A stretch of DNA of 64,000 bases, taken from positions 1,798,501 to 1,862,500 of the forward strand of contig OX485805.1 in assembly GCA_950295325.1 (NCBI GenBank), given 5' to 3'. A program made the position numbers and the translations under genes. The notes below the pieces were generated by a model. It did no database searches and was not told the DNA's origin. It saw only the letters and a program-made list of their open reading frames with translations. Within the stretch, counting starts at the first letter, position 1; every line of letters starts with the position of its first letter. The DNA is from Polytrichum commune (Eukaryota > Streptophyta > Polytrichopsida > Polytrichales > Polytrichaceae). Positions 23,124 to 34,282 of this stretch are shown here, in pieces.

Positions 23124-24110
23124 CAATCAAGACTCTATAAGTGTTACTCCTATAAGTGTTATAATTTCATATATGTTAAGAAAATTTTACTCCCCTACAA
23201 AAACACAATTGATAAGACTAATGAGTGTTGTGTGTTAAGTGTTATAACATGTTGTACTCCCTTCTTTGTTAATTACACCTTTATAAGTGTTAATTTTTGA
23301 GAAAATCAAGGTAATAATATATGAGAGCATGAAATTTAAACATGTAATCACATTTATCCCATATTCTTTGCGAACAAGTCAAATATTCTCTCTTATTTAG
23401 AGATCCTTCCTCCTTGTGCACTTTCAAGTTAAGAAGCTAGGCGCTTGGTAGAGGTTGATGAAGTTGCTACTCTACTTCATCAACTGACGTTGTTGTCATC
23501 TGATAGTGAGGTGGGTGACATGATGAATGCTCCTGAATACCTCAATTATGAGATGTAGTTTGATTTTAAAAACCCCTATGAACCTACCGATGAGGAGTTT
23601 TTGGATATGTATTCCTTAGAACATCAAGAAATTAATGTTGATGAGGTTATGGTTGATGTGGTAGAAGAAGTTGTAGGATTGAGTGTTGCTAAGCGTTCTC
23701 TAGAGACTTTGAAGAAATACTTTGAACAAAGACCAAATGATGCCCTACCACACATCAGGAGCAATCAAGGACTCTAGAAGGAAGTTTCATCTCATCATTT
23801 GGAAGCTTCTCGTCATATTACTATAGACTCTTTCTTTCGGTTAGTTTAGGTGGAAGAATCTCGTCAAGTTACTACTATATAGATTATTTTTTTCAATAAG
23901 TTTAGTTGAATTATGTATTATGTATTATCATTTGTACTTTTATTCTTATTTTTATAAAACGTTATGTTCTTCAATTTTGGAAAATTTTTAGTGTTATTTC
24001 TATAAATGATATTAATCATCGGTATGAATACTATAAGTGCTACTTGTTGTAATTCTATATATGCTATTTTTTGCTACTCTCGACCTGTAACATTTATAGA
24101 GTCCTAACTG
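23124..24110 (+). mobile_element. Second pogo-like element (family F)
   Basis: The 987-bp element has TA on both sides (23122-23123, 24111-24112). The inverted ends share GACTCTATAARTGTTAC about 8 bp in from the terminus. Further CTATAAGTGTTA and TTATAAGTGTTA copies form subterminal repeats. It contains a decayed transposase tail. Similar repeats (CTCTATAAATGTTAAC, TACTCCCTTCTTTGT) occur in the insertion at 39480-39900. Confidence 0.7.
23450..23848 (+). pseudogene. Decayed pogo/Tigger-type transposase tail
   Basis: One frame, with stops after NYEM and after SNQGL, reads an acidic spacer (NPYEPTDEEFLDMYSLEHQE). Next comes LSVAKRSLETLKKYFEQR, which fits the A-x-x-x-L-x-x-L-x-x-Y-x-E-Q helix near the end of Tigger/jerky transposases. 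The frame ends ITIDSFF. The terminal pattern parallels the QCDITSFF end of family E, although the PIP-box Gln position is His here. The DNA-binding and catalytic domains are missing, so this is a deletion derivative. Confidence 0.55.
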
Positions 24111-24365
24111 TACACCTTGTTTTGACCTGGTCAAACATGCACATGATAAGGAAAAATGGGCTCAAAATTCATGTCGACAAAAAGTCAATGTTATATTTTC
24201 TTTTCTTTTTGTTATTCACTCACCCACTTTGCACTAACCCACATGAAAAACTATGTTTGTAGTATTTTTGGACTACATGTGATTATCAAAGTGAATACTC
24301 ATGTGCTTGTTAAATGGTCATGTAAACCCCCCCCCCCCACTTTGGTGAGCCTAGAATGGTGATCA

Positions 24366-24480
24366 TTTTTTGAGCACATAGTCCAATCTCTTTTACGAAC
24401 ACGTCTTTTCGGTACCCAATCTTGGACCCACACTTAACCACATAATCATTCAAATATAGGTGCCCATTAAGAATATTACT
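24366..24480 (-). repeat. Dispersed repeat with protein-like minus frame, copy 1
   Basis: Contains TCATTCAAATATAGGTGCCC and a minus-strand reading with VKCGSKIG. It is related to 53401-53745, 56640-56795 and 58776-59160. No known family recognised. Confidence 0.4.
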
Positions 24481-24599
24481 TGAATAAGGATTGTCTACAT
24501 CACATGGCACCAAAATTGTGTCGGAATTGGGTCTTTCATGGACTTGGCCACTTCTACCTTATGTGCCACTACTATATATATTTGTCGATGCGAGATGGA

Positions 24600-24845
24600 G
24601 CAAGCATTTGCCTGCATGCTATTGTCCCTTTTTGGAGGTGGAATTTATTTGAGGTAATCATGTCACATGTAACTGATGTAATTATGGTAGTGGGGGGTAA
24701 GGATTATCTTTGTTTAAGTATGAAAGTGGGTTGTGGCGTTGTCACCTTGCAATCATGTGGGCGGGTTGGTGGGTGCCTACGCTTTAGATTTGTTTGAAAC
24801 CCAGGTTCAAAACTATGCGAGGCCCCTATAAGAGTGACCCAAATA
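24600..24845 (+). repeat. Dispersed repeat, copy 2 (pair with 18925-19170)
   Basis: Same ordered blocks as the first copy, ending GGTTCAAAACTATGCGAGGCC. No duplication of target DNA was seen at either end. Confidence 0.6.
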
Positions 24846-25014
24846 CCATATTTATGGCCAATATTTCGGAACTAGGGCTAGACACCCACCCGTTGAGCTG
24901 GCCCCCCACCAACATTTCCCAAGATGAAAACAAAGTCAATTATATTATAGTGTGTAGTTTCTTCTTCTTCTTTTCTTTTTTTGATGATTTGACCCCGGAA
25001 TCAACATCATAGGC

Positions 25015-25445
25015 CCCAAATTAGTGTACAAGGATCCATTTGAGATGAAAGAACCACAAATGTGTGAAGGTCAAATTTCTACCAAACCCCCCTTTACCTT
25101 CGCAATGTTGGTGGGGGGCCCAACTCAAAGAGATGGGTGTGTACGGGCAAGGCTACATGCCCACCACTTTGAGTTGGACCCCTCCCACTATAACCTAAGG
25201 TGAAAATGCGGGCAATTCTATTATAACATTTTTGATCCCGACTCAAGTTGGCATTAGAAGTCATGAACTAGTCTAGACTCAGGACCCACTTGAGATGAAT
25301 AAACCACAATGTTATGGGGGGCCATGTTTTTGCTCAACCCCCTTTTCCCTTGGTGATAGGTGTGGGGGGGCCAGCTCAAAGAGGTGGGCGTAATTCAGGA
25401 ATCGAACATTGGGTGGGAGAGTCAAGCCTTCGTGGGCCACAAGTT
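25015..25445 (+). repeat. Diverged direct repeat of ~250 bp
   Basis: Two units share GGAYCCAYTTGAGATGAA, AACCACAA-TGT, AACCCCC-TTTNCCTT, GTGGGGGGSCCARCTCAAAG and AGRTGGGYGT. The first starts near 25028 and the second near 25280. Confidence 0.55.
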
Positions 25446-25449
25446 AGAA

Positions 25450-25995
25450 ATACTAGAAAAAATGCAAGTGCTACACTTTCCCTGATGCTCCTGCTGCAAG
25501 TTTGGGGAAGAGGGAAAGGTTTTGAAGGAGGCGACTGCTACTAGGTTAAGTTAACTTATAAGAAAGAGGAGGAGCTGCATGTGCATGAGCAGGACTTGCT
25601 GCCATCTACCGACCAACAGTGTCGGTGACCGGAGGTTGTCAGGCAGACACCAAGGAAGGAGTTCAGGGTTCACACAGCAGCACCTCACATGATCACAAAC
25701 AACTAACTTACTCTATTTTCGCTTCCTCCACACTGGCAGCAGGTTCCCATGCCACCAACTCCACAACACCATATCACATACTTTGCGCCGGTTCCCATGA
25801 TTTGGGCGAACCAACCCATACACTCGTTCCTTGTTGGATGCCGAAACCCTTGCCTCCAAGGAACCAGAGTACGGGTTGGTTCGCCCTAGCTGGTTCTCAT
25901 GGGGTCTTCAAGGCCTGTTTGGACTACAGTGAAGAAGTGCACCGGTCAAGAATTTCGGGGGAATGGAGCAACGTAACCGGTTACAAAATGGGTTG
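25450..25995. other. Unrecognised open region
   Basis: The plus-strand frame 25619-26002 is open for 127 codons with a Ser/His/Thr-rich, unrecognised product (GSHSSTSHDHKQ...). No splice context or homology supports a gene. A lone AACCGGTT lies near 25976. Confidence 0.3.
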
Positions 25996-26183
25996 TAGTT
26001 AGTGTTTTGGTTGTGACTTAACCCAAGGTACATACTCTCAAGGAAGGCTTAATTGGTGTCTCTTACATGCATTTGTCACACTACAGTAGTTAGTGTTTTT
26101 GTTGTGACTTAACCCAAGGTACATACTCTTAAGGAAGGCTTTATTGGTGTCTCGGTCTTACATGCATTTGTCACATTATAGTT
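25996..26183 (+). repeat. Tandem duplication, 91-bp unit
   Basis: TAGTTAGTGTTTT begins at 25996 and 26087. Both units contain GTTGTGACTTAACCCAAGGT and CATGCATTTGTCACA. Confidence 0.85.
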
Positions 26184-26189
26184 CATTAC

Positions 26190-28815
26190 TTGAACAAAAG
26201 GGTTTGTTATTTTGCTCTAAACACATAGATGCCATGTCTTTCACTCTTCTTTCTTTCAAGGGTTCCTCTCATGACCTCTATTCCAAATCTCATACAACCT
26301 TGTCTTTTGGATGTGGTCTGTAAGTTTCCATTCCCTAATTGTAAAGTGTAACAATTGTCTTTGGTAACCATGACCTTTTTAAGTGTAACAATTGTCTTTT
26401 GCAACAATTCGCCAATGCATTTTCAATTCACAACACATTCCTTCAGTGTTTGGTCAAGGTTAATTCCAATGCAAGACAAATTGTTTATTCATTAATTTCA
26501 ATATTGAATTTTGCTCATAATTATACAATTAATAGCTAAATCCAAGATCAAGCTATAGCCTTGACCGCCTTGCACAATTTGGCAACAACAACATGAACAA
26601 CAATTAGGGTAACAAACAAGACAATAGTTAATATGGTTAACTTGCAATTCATCTCTCCTAGATCATAGTTCCTAGTTTGGGTATCAATTTAAGATTTTGA
26701 CTTAACCCTAGGACAACTCATGCCTAGATACTCATGATAAACAAGAATTTGCCCGATCTCCACTACATATGATAACTTTTAATCTATCATCACAATTATT
26801 CAGCTAATAGAAATTCTACAGACACACTAATAAAACTAAAGTTTTTTTTCACTATAATAAAAAAATTTACGAACATGATCCATCATGTTCATCACCTTTC
26901 ACAAGTCTCTACCATGGTCAAGTGGTCCCTTTCTCAAATTGACCCTTGACTCCTATCTCTCGAACATTTTCTCTACCCTTCACATGACTTAATTACACTC
27001 AAGTGGTTCCTTTCCCATGTAACCCTTGGTAGCTCCAATCATAGAGTATCTTTCTCAACCTCACTCTCTCAGTTTAGATTGCTTTCTCCACCGCCAAATG
27101 CTTCTTCTCCCAAGTTTTAAAAGTCCCACCTTTTTTAAATATTTTTTTGACTTTAGTTTAGACATCATCTTATGTCAAGAAAAATTAAAAATGAATTCAC
27201 ATGTGGCATTGGTGGCGAAAATACTAAGTATGTTTGGTATGCAGGTGGTATTTGGTACATTTCTTAATCGGACACCTAGATTTGATTGGTGTGTGGTTAG
27301 GTGATGATCAAAGATCATTTAACATCATAAAGACACATGTTTAGAAGAGATTGGACTACATCTTTGATTTTTAATAAACTCCTCCATATTTACCAAAGAA
27401 CACAATTGGGAGGACGTATGTATTTAATTAAGGAATCAACAAACTTGCACTTCCGATCACCATATAACTAAATCAAAGGAGGTCTAATTTTCAATCTAGT
27501 TTTTGTTCATGTTTTAACAAAGATTTAGTAACGCAAATTTGAAGATGTAGATTGTATCAATAAAAGATGGAGAACAAGAAATACAAACTGAATAACACCC
27601 ACATACCATGGGTGTCCAAAGATTTTTACTTGAACTTAAATCCTTGGTAAACTTCAAGGCATTGAACCAATTTGAAAGATGCACTAGAATCACAAGTTAA
27701 TCTAGGACATGGTCACTTTTGACATAATTGACTTAAAATGGAAATATGTAGCTCAAATACATGTTTTAGTGCACGGAGAGGCTTGAATATAGTCTCATAG
27801 ATGCTTAAATGTCAATTCCCTTTCTTGATAAATAATAAATAAATAATAAATAAAAATCTTTAGTTGAGTGGTGTGTGGTGTGTAGTTAGGTGTAGATCTA
27901 AGAATCAAGACCAAAAAGACATGTGTTCGAAAGAGATGGACAATGTGCTAAAAGTTTGTTAACCATCATAGGCTCAATAACCAACATAATTGGGAGGGCC
28001 CTATATGACCTTTTAATGAGCTCAATTTTTTTCACTTTGATGATGAATCGGACATTCATATGAACTCCTACAATTGTGAGGAAAATGGCTTCAACCACAA
28101 TTTGGATTGGTCAATCATCTCGCACTAATTGCATGGATATCCACAATACCTCCTTTACATCAATTTGGATCAAGAGATGGCTTGATGTATGTAGACATTT
28201 ATTTAACACCAAATCTCATTTGAAGTACATATATACTGAACGATTGACAAGTTCAGTCCATGAATGCTTCACTCCAAAATCCAATCCTGACATTTATTAA
28301 ATTTGCAATTTTAACACATGAGATGGGTTGCATAGTTGTGCTCACAAGATTTCTTGATAAAATACAACCGTTATTTTTTTCACTAGTGAGGCCTTGATTG
28401 AAAGAAGAAGCATGAGTAGAAGAACTCCAATCTTCAAAAGGAGGCCGGACTAAATAAAGTGTTTGTTCATAAAACATCTGTGGCCATGTCCAAAAGAATA
28501 ATGACATTGCATGTAAAACTATTCTATCTTTTGAAAGAAGAAGCAAGACTATTAGAAAATATGTAAATCTCTGTAAGACATCTTTTCCATCATCTTTCAT
28601 TGTGATTTACATCTTGTTGAAAGCATTGCATGACTTTGTGAAAGGCTCCAAAAAAAAAACACCCTATGTGACAACCAATGAAGCATTCCAAATATAACAC
28701 ATATCACCTTACCTCACCTACATTATAAACGATAGGAATTGTACATACACCATGACAACATGAATACATAAATGCATCATATAAAACTAAATGAGTATCT
28801 TAATATGTGCATGCT
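26190..28815. other. Gene-free AT-rich stretch
   Basis: No recognised gene. A short AATAAATAATAAATA run is near 27832. The minus frame 28253-28600 (115 codons) is hydrophobic at its start and matches no family I recognise. Confidence 0.4.
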
Positions 28816-28816
28816 A

Positions 28817-28860
28817 GGGATTTTGTAGTGTCTACGTAAACTCATCCATTAGGTTGGTAG
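28817..28860 (+). repeat. Solitary end of family H element
   Basis: GGATTTTGTAGTGTCTACGT then AAACTCATCCATTAGG matches the inverted repeat of the elements at 30728-30980 and 37459-37697. No partner end was found nearby. Confidence 0.45.
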
Positions 28861-29345
28861 AAATGCATAAAATTATTTTATATTATGATAATGACTATTT
28901 ATATATTAAATGACTCCAAAATTAGCATAAGATATCTGACTTAGTCTAGTGGGACTTGGTTGGAATGAATTGGCCCTCAATCTTATTGGGGGAGGGGGGG
29001 GGGTTGTTTCGCAACACCTATTGTGAAGGAAGAGTATAAATCCACCATGTAAAGATTTCTTTTTATTATATATCTACATGCATATCTATTGCCCCCATTG
29101 CCTCATCACTTTGATTCATGTCATTTTCTCTCATATCCTCATGTCCATATTCAAAAATATTCCTCCTAATGTATTTCTTGCTCTTAACCTGTTGAAATCC
29201 ATCTTGATCCACCTTTATGGTTTTTTTTTGTTTGTTTGTTTTTTTGTTTTTTTCCTATTGCTGGATAGGATATGTATGCATTTGCCTTCCCTTGCCTCGC
29301 ATTGGTTTTTTTTCTGAAACCCCTTGCATTCACTTGCTTTGTGTG
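28861..29345. other. Gene-free stretch
   Basis: Contains a G-rich run near 28990 and T-rich runs at 29220-29255. No gene recognised. Confidence 0.4.
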
Positions 29346-29348
29346 TCT

Positions 29349-30050
29349 AGCTTAAACAAACCTTACATGTAATGGGTAGTTTGTCATAGTCTACTGTTAT
29401 CCTCTACGGAGGATCCCCCCTCCAGATTCAAGATCTATGCATGTTGCCCACCTTTTGTTTTTCTTAAGATTGATACAAAACCTTGGATCCTTGGCATTCT
29501 CATTTGCAATGTCCATTCCGATAACTTCCCCTAATGTTTCAGCTATGGCAATAGCTTGATCTTGGTGTTCATATGGCATATTTTGCAAACTGACCCATGT
29601 GGGAAATGTAGGATTGTTGGGGTTGTCAAGATTGAACCCTGACAACCAACTTTGAAGCATACACATTCTCCACTTAGATCTAAATGGAGATAACATCATT
29701 GCATTGTGCAATGCGTCTTTGTCATTGCCACTAAGTAAAAAATACCCTTTCCCCACATTCTTCCAGAACATCAATTGATTTCCTCTCAGCTCTTGATTTA
29801 GGGTTTGGATCCATAGTCGCATTGCTTGTGGGGGAGGTTTAGGGCCTACGAACTTTCCAATCAACAACTGATCTTTCAAAAGTGCGATGCGTGCAAGTAA
29901 CATTTTTGTATTAACTTTGAACTTCAAGGCATCCTTTCTCACTAAAAACCCATTGAAGCTTCTTTCCAAGTTAGATGGAAGGATCTTATACCATATGACA
30001 CTAAATACCATATTTAGTGTACTTAGCACTTTCACCCTCCCCCTCAACAA
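29349..30050 (-). pseudogene. DUF4283/zinc-knuckle retroelement protein fragment
   Basis: A 217-codon minus-strand frame (30050-29397) matches the plant retroelement domain DUF4283 (PF14111), usually the first protein of LINE-type elements. Diagnostic blocks are LIGKFVGPKPPPQAMRLW, VGKGYFLLSGNDKDALHNAM, SPFRSKWRMCMLQSW, FPTWVSLQNMPYEH and AETLGEVIGMD. The frame ends prematurely after GGGIL. In another frame just beyond, about 29400-29349, the expected linker and knuckle start VDYDKLPITCKVCLS continues, so one frameshift separates the domain from its zf-CCHC_4-like knuckle. Near the N-terminus seven or so residues derive from an inserted 21-bp palindrome at 29999-30019. Reverse transcriptase sequence was not found next to it. 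Confidence 0.75.
29999..30019. repeat. 21-bp minimal family C palindrome
   Basis: CACTAAATAC followed by CATATTTAGTG forms a near-perfect palindrome made only of the two terminal repeats of family C, with TA on the right side. It lies within the DUF4283 frame and keeps it open. Confidence 0.55.
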
Positions 30051-30727
30051 CTATTTGTAAACACTCACCCCTCGTAGGTTTTACCACGGGTAGATCACTT
30101 AGTGCATTTTAAAAACGACGTGTGGCATAATATAGAGAGGATTAAAATCATTTGAAATAAAAATTATAAAGGAATTCCAAATAATGAAGGGGCCATTAAA
30201 TGTAGACAATCCCATTATAAGTAAGTTAGATGGACATAAAACGTGGGCCATTATTTTTTGTAAAATTAATATAGGGGCTGAAGATAAGGATCCTATGTGT
30301 TTTCATCATAACAGTGTTTGCAATGGTATTACTTTGCTACGGTCTCCTATGTGTTTTCTTCATAACTTTGTTTGCAATGGTATTACTGTTTGCACCCTTC
30401 TTTGTTTCCATGCTTTCCCTCAACACTCGTCAATTGCGTTAGGAAGTAGATTAGCTTTTATTACTTAAAAAGAATATAGAGTACAAAAAATTGCAGTGAC
30501 TTGGACAATATAAGTAATGGAAGGGTGCAAACAAATGGGCCATTTTTGAAATTTAAGTAATTATAGGGAGGCTTTAATTCAACCCTTGAAGGTAAATAGC
30601 CCCAAAAGAAAAAACCCCCAGCCGCACGTGGTGCATAAAAATGCCTTAGAGTGATCTACCCTTGGGTTTTACTAAAGCCCGTTGATCTATAATGGATGCG
30701 TTTACACAAATGTCACAAACCCCAAAC
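30051..30727. other. Gene-free stretch
   Basis: Includes a local duplication at 30290-30395: CTATGTGTTTTCWTCATAAC, then GTTTGCAATGGTATTACT, each present twice. No gene recognised. Confidence 0.4.
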
Positions 30728-30980
30728 GGGGATTCATGGCACCTATGTGAACTCATCCATCCTGGATGAAGGGACTCCTTGTAAAAACAACTCCCCTACA
30801 AGGTCGAGGGCAGATTCAACCGAACTAAATTGAACTCCACTAGACTAATTCCAGATCTTTGTTGTTGTTCCTAAAGTCGACTCACCTCATCTAGAACTAG
30901 TTGTTTACAAGACACAACATAATTCACGACGTTCTTGCCTTCGCGATGGATGAGTTTACGTCGACACCACGAATCCGTAG
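30728..30980 (+). mobile_element. Family H inverted-repeat element, copy H1
   Basis: The left end GGGGATTCATGGCACCTATG continues TGAACTCATCCATC. The right end, inverted, is GGATTCGTGGTGTCGACGTA and continues AACTCATCCATC. Homology with copy H2 continues a little past the right end, so the true boundary may lie further out. Non-coding. Confidence 0.55.
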
Positions 30981-31050
30981 CCAACCTTACCGGCACAATA
31001 AATAAGACTCATAATGACACAAATACAATGAGAGATCGATACACGATTGA

Positions 31051-31904
31051 GGGGCGGTTTACACTATGGACCATGAAGTTGGACCAGGGCTCTGCAAGGC
31101 AGTTGATTGGCTGTTGAAGTTCTCCCGGGACAACTTCGGTTTACACTAAGGAAAAAATGGTAGAGGGATCATGGAGGTTGAGGTCCCCAAAATATAACAA
31201 CATCTAATAAATGCACTGACATGGTCCAACGGGTTTTGCGGTGAGAGAGGCCAGAGAGGTGGTCTGGTAGGAAAAGGCAAGAGACCATGTCAGAGAAATG
31301 CCATTTCAAGAATGTTTTAATGAATCTACCTTTTATGTGCCTTAATTATATTATAGCCCATGAGACATACCAACACTACCTTGCCCTACCCCTTAAACCG
31401 GCTTACACGTGTTTCATCAAACAACGTGGGACATCTAGAACTCAAGAATTCAAGTGCAGATTTGTTTTTTTGGTAAATTGTTGTGAGAAGATTTGCAAGC
31501 CACATCTTCGACACATTTAAACAAGAAGTGAAGACAGTCGAAGCCCAAGAGATGACAAGAGAATGATCAAACTTTAAGGCGAAAAGAAGAAAAAACTAAG
31601 TGACAAGATAAATGAAGGCATGTGTAGGCAAGTGAAGGCAAATTGGAGTCAACAAAATGATCAAACTTCATTTTTTCCCAAAACTGCCCTTTTTGGGCTT
31701 ATATTAAAAAAATCAACACATCCACTTCTTGCCGCATGGTCATTCCTCTTGGTCCACATTCGGTTTACACCTAGTGAGGGGCCCAACAACTTTGTAAATC
31801 AAATTTTTAAGAACTCGGACCATGAACTGTAGACCATGAACTCGTACCGCGAAATAAGGCATCTTCCGTGGGACGAGTTCATGGTCTATGGTGTAAACTG
31901 CCCC
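31051..31904 (+). mobile_element. 854-bp element with ~27-bp inverted ends
   Basis: The left end GGGGCGGTTTACACTATGGA continues CCATGAA. The right end, inverted, reads GGGGCAGTTTACACCATAGA and continues CCATGAACTC. Additional CGGTTTACAC and ACCATGAACT copies lie just inside each end. A TACAC-like motif occurs on both flanks but no clean target duplication could be assigned. No transposase was recognised inside. Confidence 0.6.
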
Positions 31905-31910
31905 TGAATA

Positions 31911-31945
31911 CACATACCACATACCACATACCACATACCACATAC
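31911..31945. repeat. (ATACCAC)n 7-bp tandem repeat
   Basis: At least four perfect 7-bp units directly abut the right end of the preceding inverted-repeat element. Confidence 0.85.
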
Positions 31946-32305
31946 ATCATATTAGAATATCATAAGACCTACTACATATTCTTGTGTGGGCCTTTTTATG
32001 TGTATGATGTGTGCACATGTGTGTTTGCGGAGTTCAAGGGCCCCCCTCCTTGAGCCTTTGAAGCCCATCCCCTCCCCTCCCCCCTCCCCGCTCCCCTCCC
32101 CATTGTAAGCAGATGATTGAGGGCGCGAGGACCAAGGCGGATGATGGGTGCTAATATAATCGCACCCTCGCCGGGGAGGGTAATTGTATCGGGGGATTGA
32201 GGATCGAGATCGGGCTGTGTGCCTCCTCCGCGATGCATGGGCCCTATCTGATCCCCTTGCCTTCCAGATTCACAAGCAAATTATTAGGCTTATTATATAA
32301 GCCCA
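31946..32305. other. GC-rich patch without a gene
   Basis: Includes a C-rich tract (32065-32100) and CGCACCCTCGCCGGGGAGGG at about 32160. No protein recognised. Confidence 0.35.
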
Positions 32306-32314
32306 CTTCACACC

Positions 32315-32530
32315 AGTGACTGGGGAGATGTTTGGGCATAACTTCACCGGTCCAGATCCAAGTGTTTGCCAGTCCAACCGGTTACTGTGGACGTCCTCCG
32401 GTTTATTACTTTCGGGTATATTCTGTAAATCTCTCTAGAGTGATCGGTAAATTTTCCTGCAGTCTGGAACTTCAACCGGTTACTTCTCAAACTCGACCGG
32501 TTCATAACTGCCGGTTCTCCCCGATCATAG
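32315..32530 (-). mobile_element. Family A MITE, copy A3 (minus orientation)
   Basis: A 216-bp element beginning AGTGACTGGGGAGATGTTTG and ending TTCTCCCCGATCATAG. It is flanked by CTTCACACC and CTTCACACA, 8 of 9 identical. It contains two AACCGGTT and one GACCGGTT. Confidence 0.9.
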
Positions 32531-32539
32531 CTTCACACA

Positions 32540-33177
32540 CGAGACTGAGAGCCCGTGCCCAGTACACTTCAAGCACTCTTGTTGGTGGGAGAAGGCGGAG
32601 CCGGTCCAAGTTCGCTTGACACTACGCTTGAGGGACCAACGGAGTATTTGAATGTTGCAAGATGGATGTAACGTCTACGTGGATTCCTACATGGCATCAA
32701 ATGGATCATGTGTCGTGATCACTGGGACTGTTTTGAAAAATCGCCTCTTGGAGGTAGGCCTAACATAAAACCGGGAGACCATGGCACTCCAAATGTTCAC
32801 AACCGTTCATTTATTCTATTTTCTCATGTGTGAGGACCCGCAGGAATAAAAGTTCATTGAAATAACATTTGATTGAGGGCCCGGTCACATATGACTTCAC
32901 ACTACACTTGAGAGTCCGTGACCACACTACATGATTTTGGAGGTGTGTTGGGACGGCCTTTGGACACTTTCTTTTGGGCACTCACAATTTCATGGCTCAT
33001 GTGTGAAGTGGCCCTTACTTCCAGGCCCAGTATGTGTATGTATGTGTGTACATATATATATAATGGGGTGTGACCATGTTATTAGGGTGTAAGAATAAGT
33101 GGTATGTGCTGAAGAGATCCACATGTACATGTATTTTTAGAAATGAATATCTAATCTCCACAAATGGATCTGTTGGC
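32540..33177. other. Gene-free stretch
   Basis: No recognised gene; short TATG/TGTA simple repeats at 33030-33065. Confidence 0.4.
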
Positions 33178-33300
33178 AGAGAACTTCAGAAGAGTCTGAT
33201 CAGGACTCCGAAAGACAATCGAGCGAGCTGCAACTGGACATGAACATGAGGTGGTTGAATGCCAGACGGCAAGCATGTCGAGCACAGGTGTCCATAACCC
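33178..33300 (+). other. Coding-like patch, possible orphan exon
   Basis: After a TGTTGGCAG acceptor-like sequence, one frame reads TSEESDQDSERQSSELQLDM and NMRWLNARRQACRAQ before a stop at about 33300. The composition looks like real protein. It runs into the left end of the family G element at 33284. No family assignment and no partner exon was found. Confidence 0.2.
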
Positions 33301-33666
33301 CGATCATGTAAGAGATTTTGTGCCAGATCTAGAGAAGTATAAGGTGCTGCAAATTTTTTAATGTGCAGGAAGATAGAGAGTACAAGGAATGCGTTTTATT
33401 TTATTTTGGTCATTTTATTCCTTAAATTGAAATCAGCATAAAATTTTGAAGTCAATAGTTGGTTCAAACATATTACCAATATCCAAAGTCTATTATAACC
33501 GTATGTTTTAATCACTCGTTCCTTCCTCACTTTAGTATTCAACGTCATGACATGTGTCATGATGCTATTGGTTCCGGCTTGATCGAAATGCATCCCACCC
33601 TAATCGAAATTTAAGTACCCTATAGATTGCTGATGGGGTCTTGATTGGGAATGGGCGCCTCTATTA
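33284..33666 (+). mobile_element. Family G inverted-repeat element, copy G1
   Basis: About 383 bp. Left end CAGGTGTCCATAACCCCGAT; right end, inverted, ATAGAGGCGCCCATTCCCAA. The body (AAGAGATTTTGYGCCAGATC, ACTTTAGTAYTCA, ACATGTGTCATG, CCTATAGATTGC) is shared with copies at 33711, 41404 and 59863. Confidence 0.65.
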
Positions 33667-33710
33667 TGTATTACGTGCCAATTATGTAGTTATCAGTGTG
33701 TAAGGAAGTA

Positions 33711-34088
33711 TATAGGGTAGAGGCACCCATAACCAATCACTTAAGAGATTTTGCGCCAGATCTAGAGAAGCATAAGGTGGTGCAAAATTTTCCTATGTAG
33801 GAAGATAGAAATCAAGATGATTGAAAAAAAAACCCGATAATTTTATTCTTTGGATTGAAATCACTGTGTATTTTTGAAACCGAAGTTGGCTGAATATATC
33901 AGCAATGTCTAGAGCCTACCATATACGTTCATTTTAACCGCTCATTCCTCCTCACTTTAGCACTCAAAACTAGAACATGTGTCATGGCACTATTGGTTCT
34001 TGCCCAATCGAAATACAGTCCCCGCCGGATCGAAATACCCTATAAATCGCCAATGGGGTCCCGATCGAGAATATGTGCCTCTACTATA
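33711..34088 (+). mobile_element. Family G inverted-repeat element, copy G2
   Basis: About 378 bp with ends TAGGGTAGAGGCACCCATAA and, inverted, TAGTAGAGGCACATATTCTC. It lies about 45 bp after G1 in the same orientation, so the pair could be two insertions or a local duplication. Confidence 0.7.
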
Positions 34089-34282
34089 TATTAATATGAT
34101 CCGCATCTTAATTGAGTCATTCCAATACAACATTCGTCTACATATAATTAGCGGGCCTACTAGTTTTAAGTATATATACAAATAGAATTGGCATCTTAAG
34201 TGAGTCATTCGGATACCACATTCTTCTGCATATACTTAGAGGGCCTCAGTTACTAGGTTATTTCTTCAGAGACATCTGCAGC

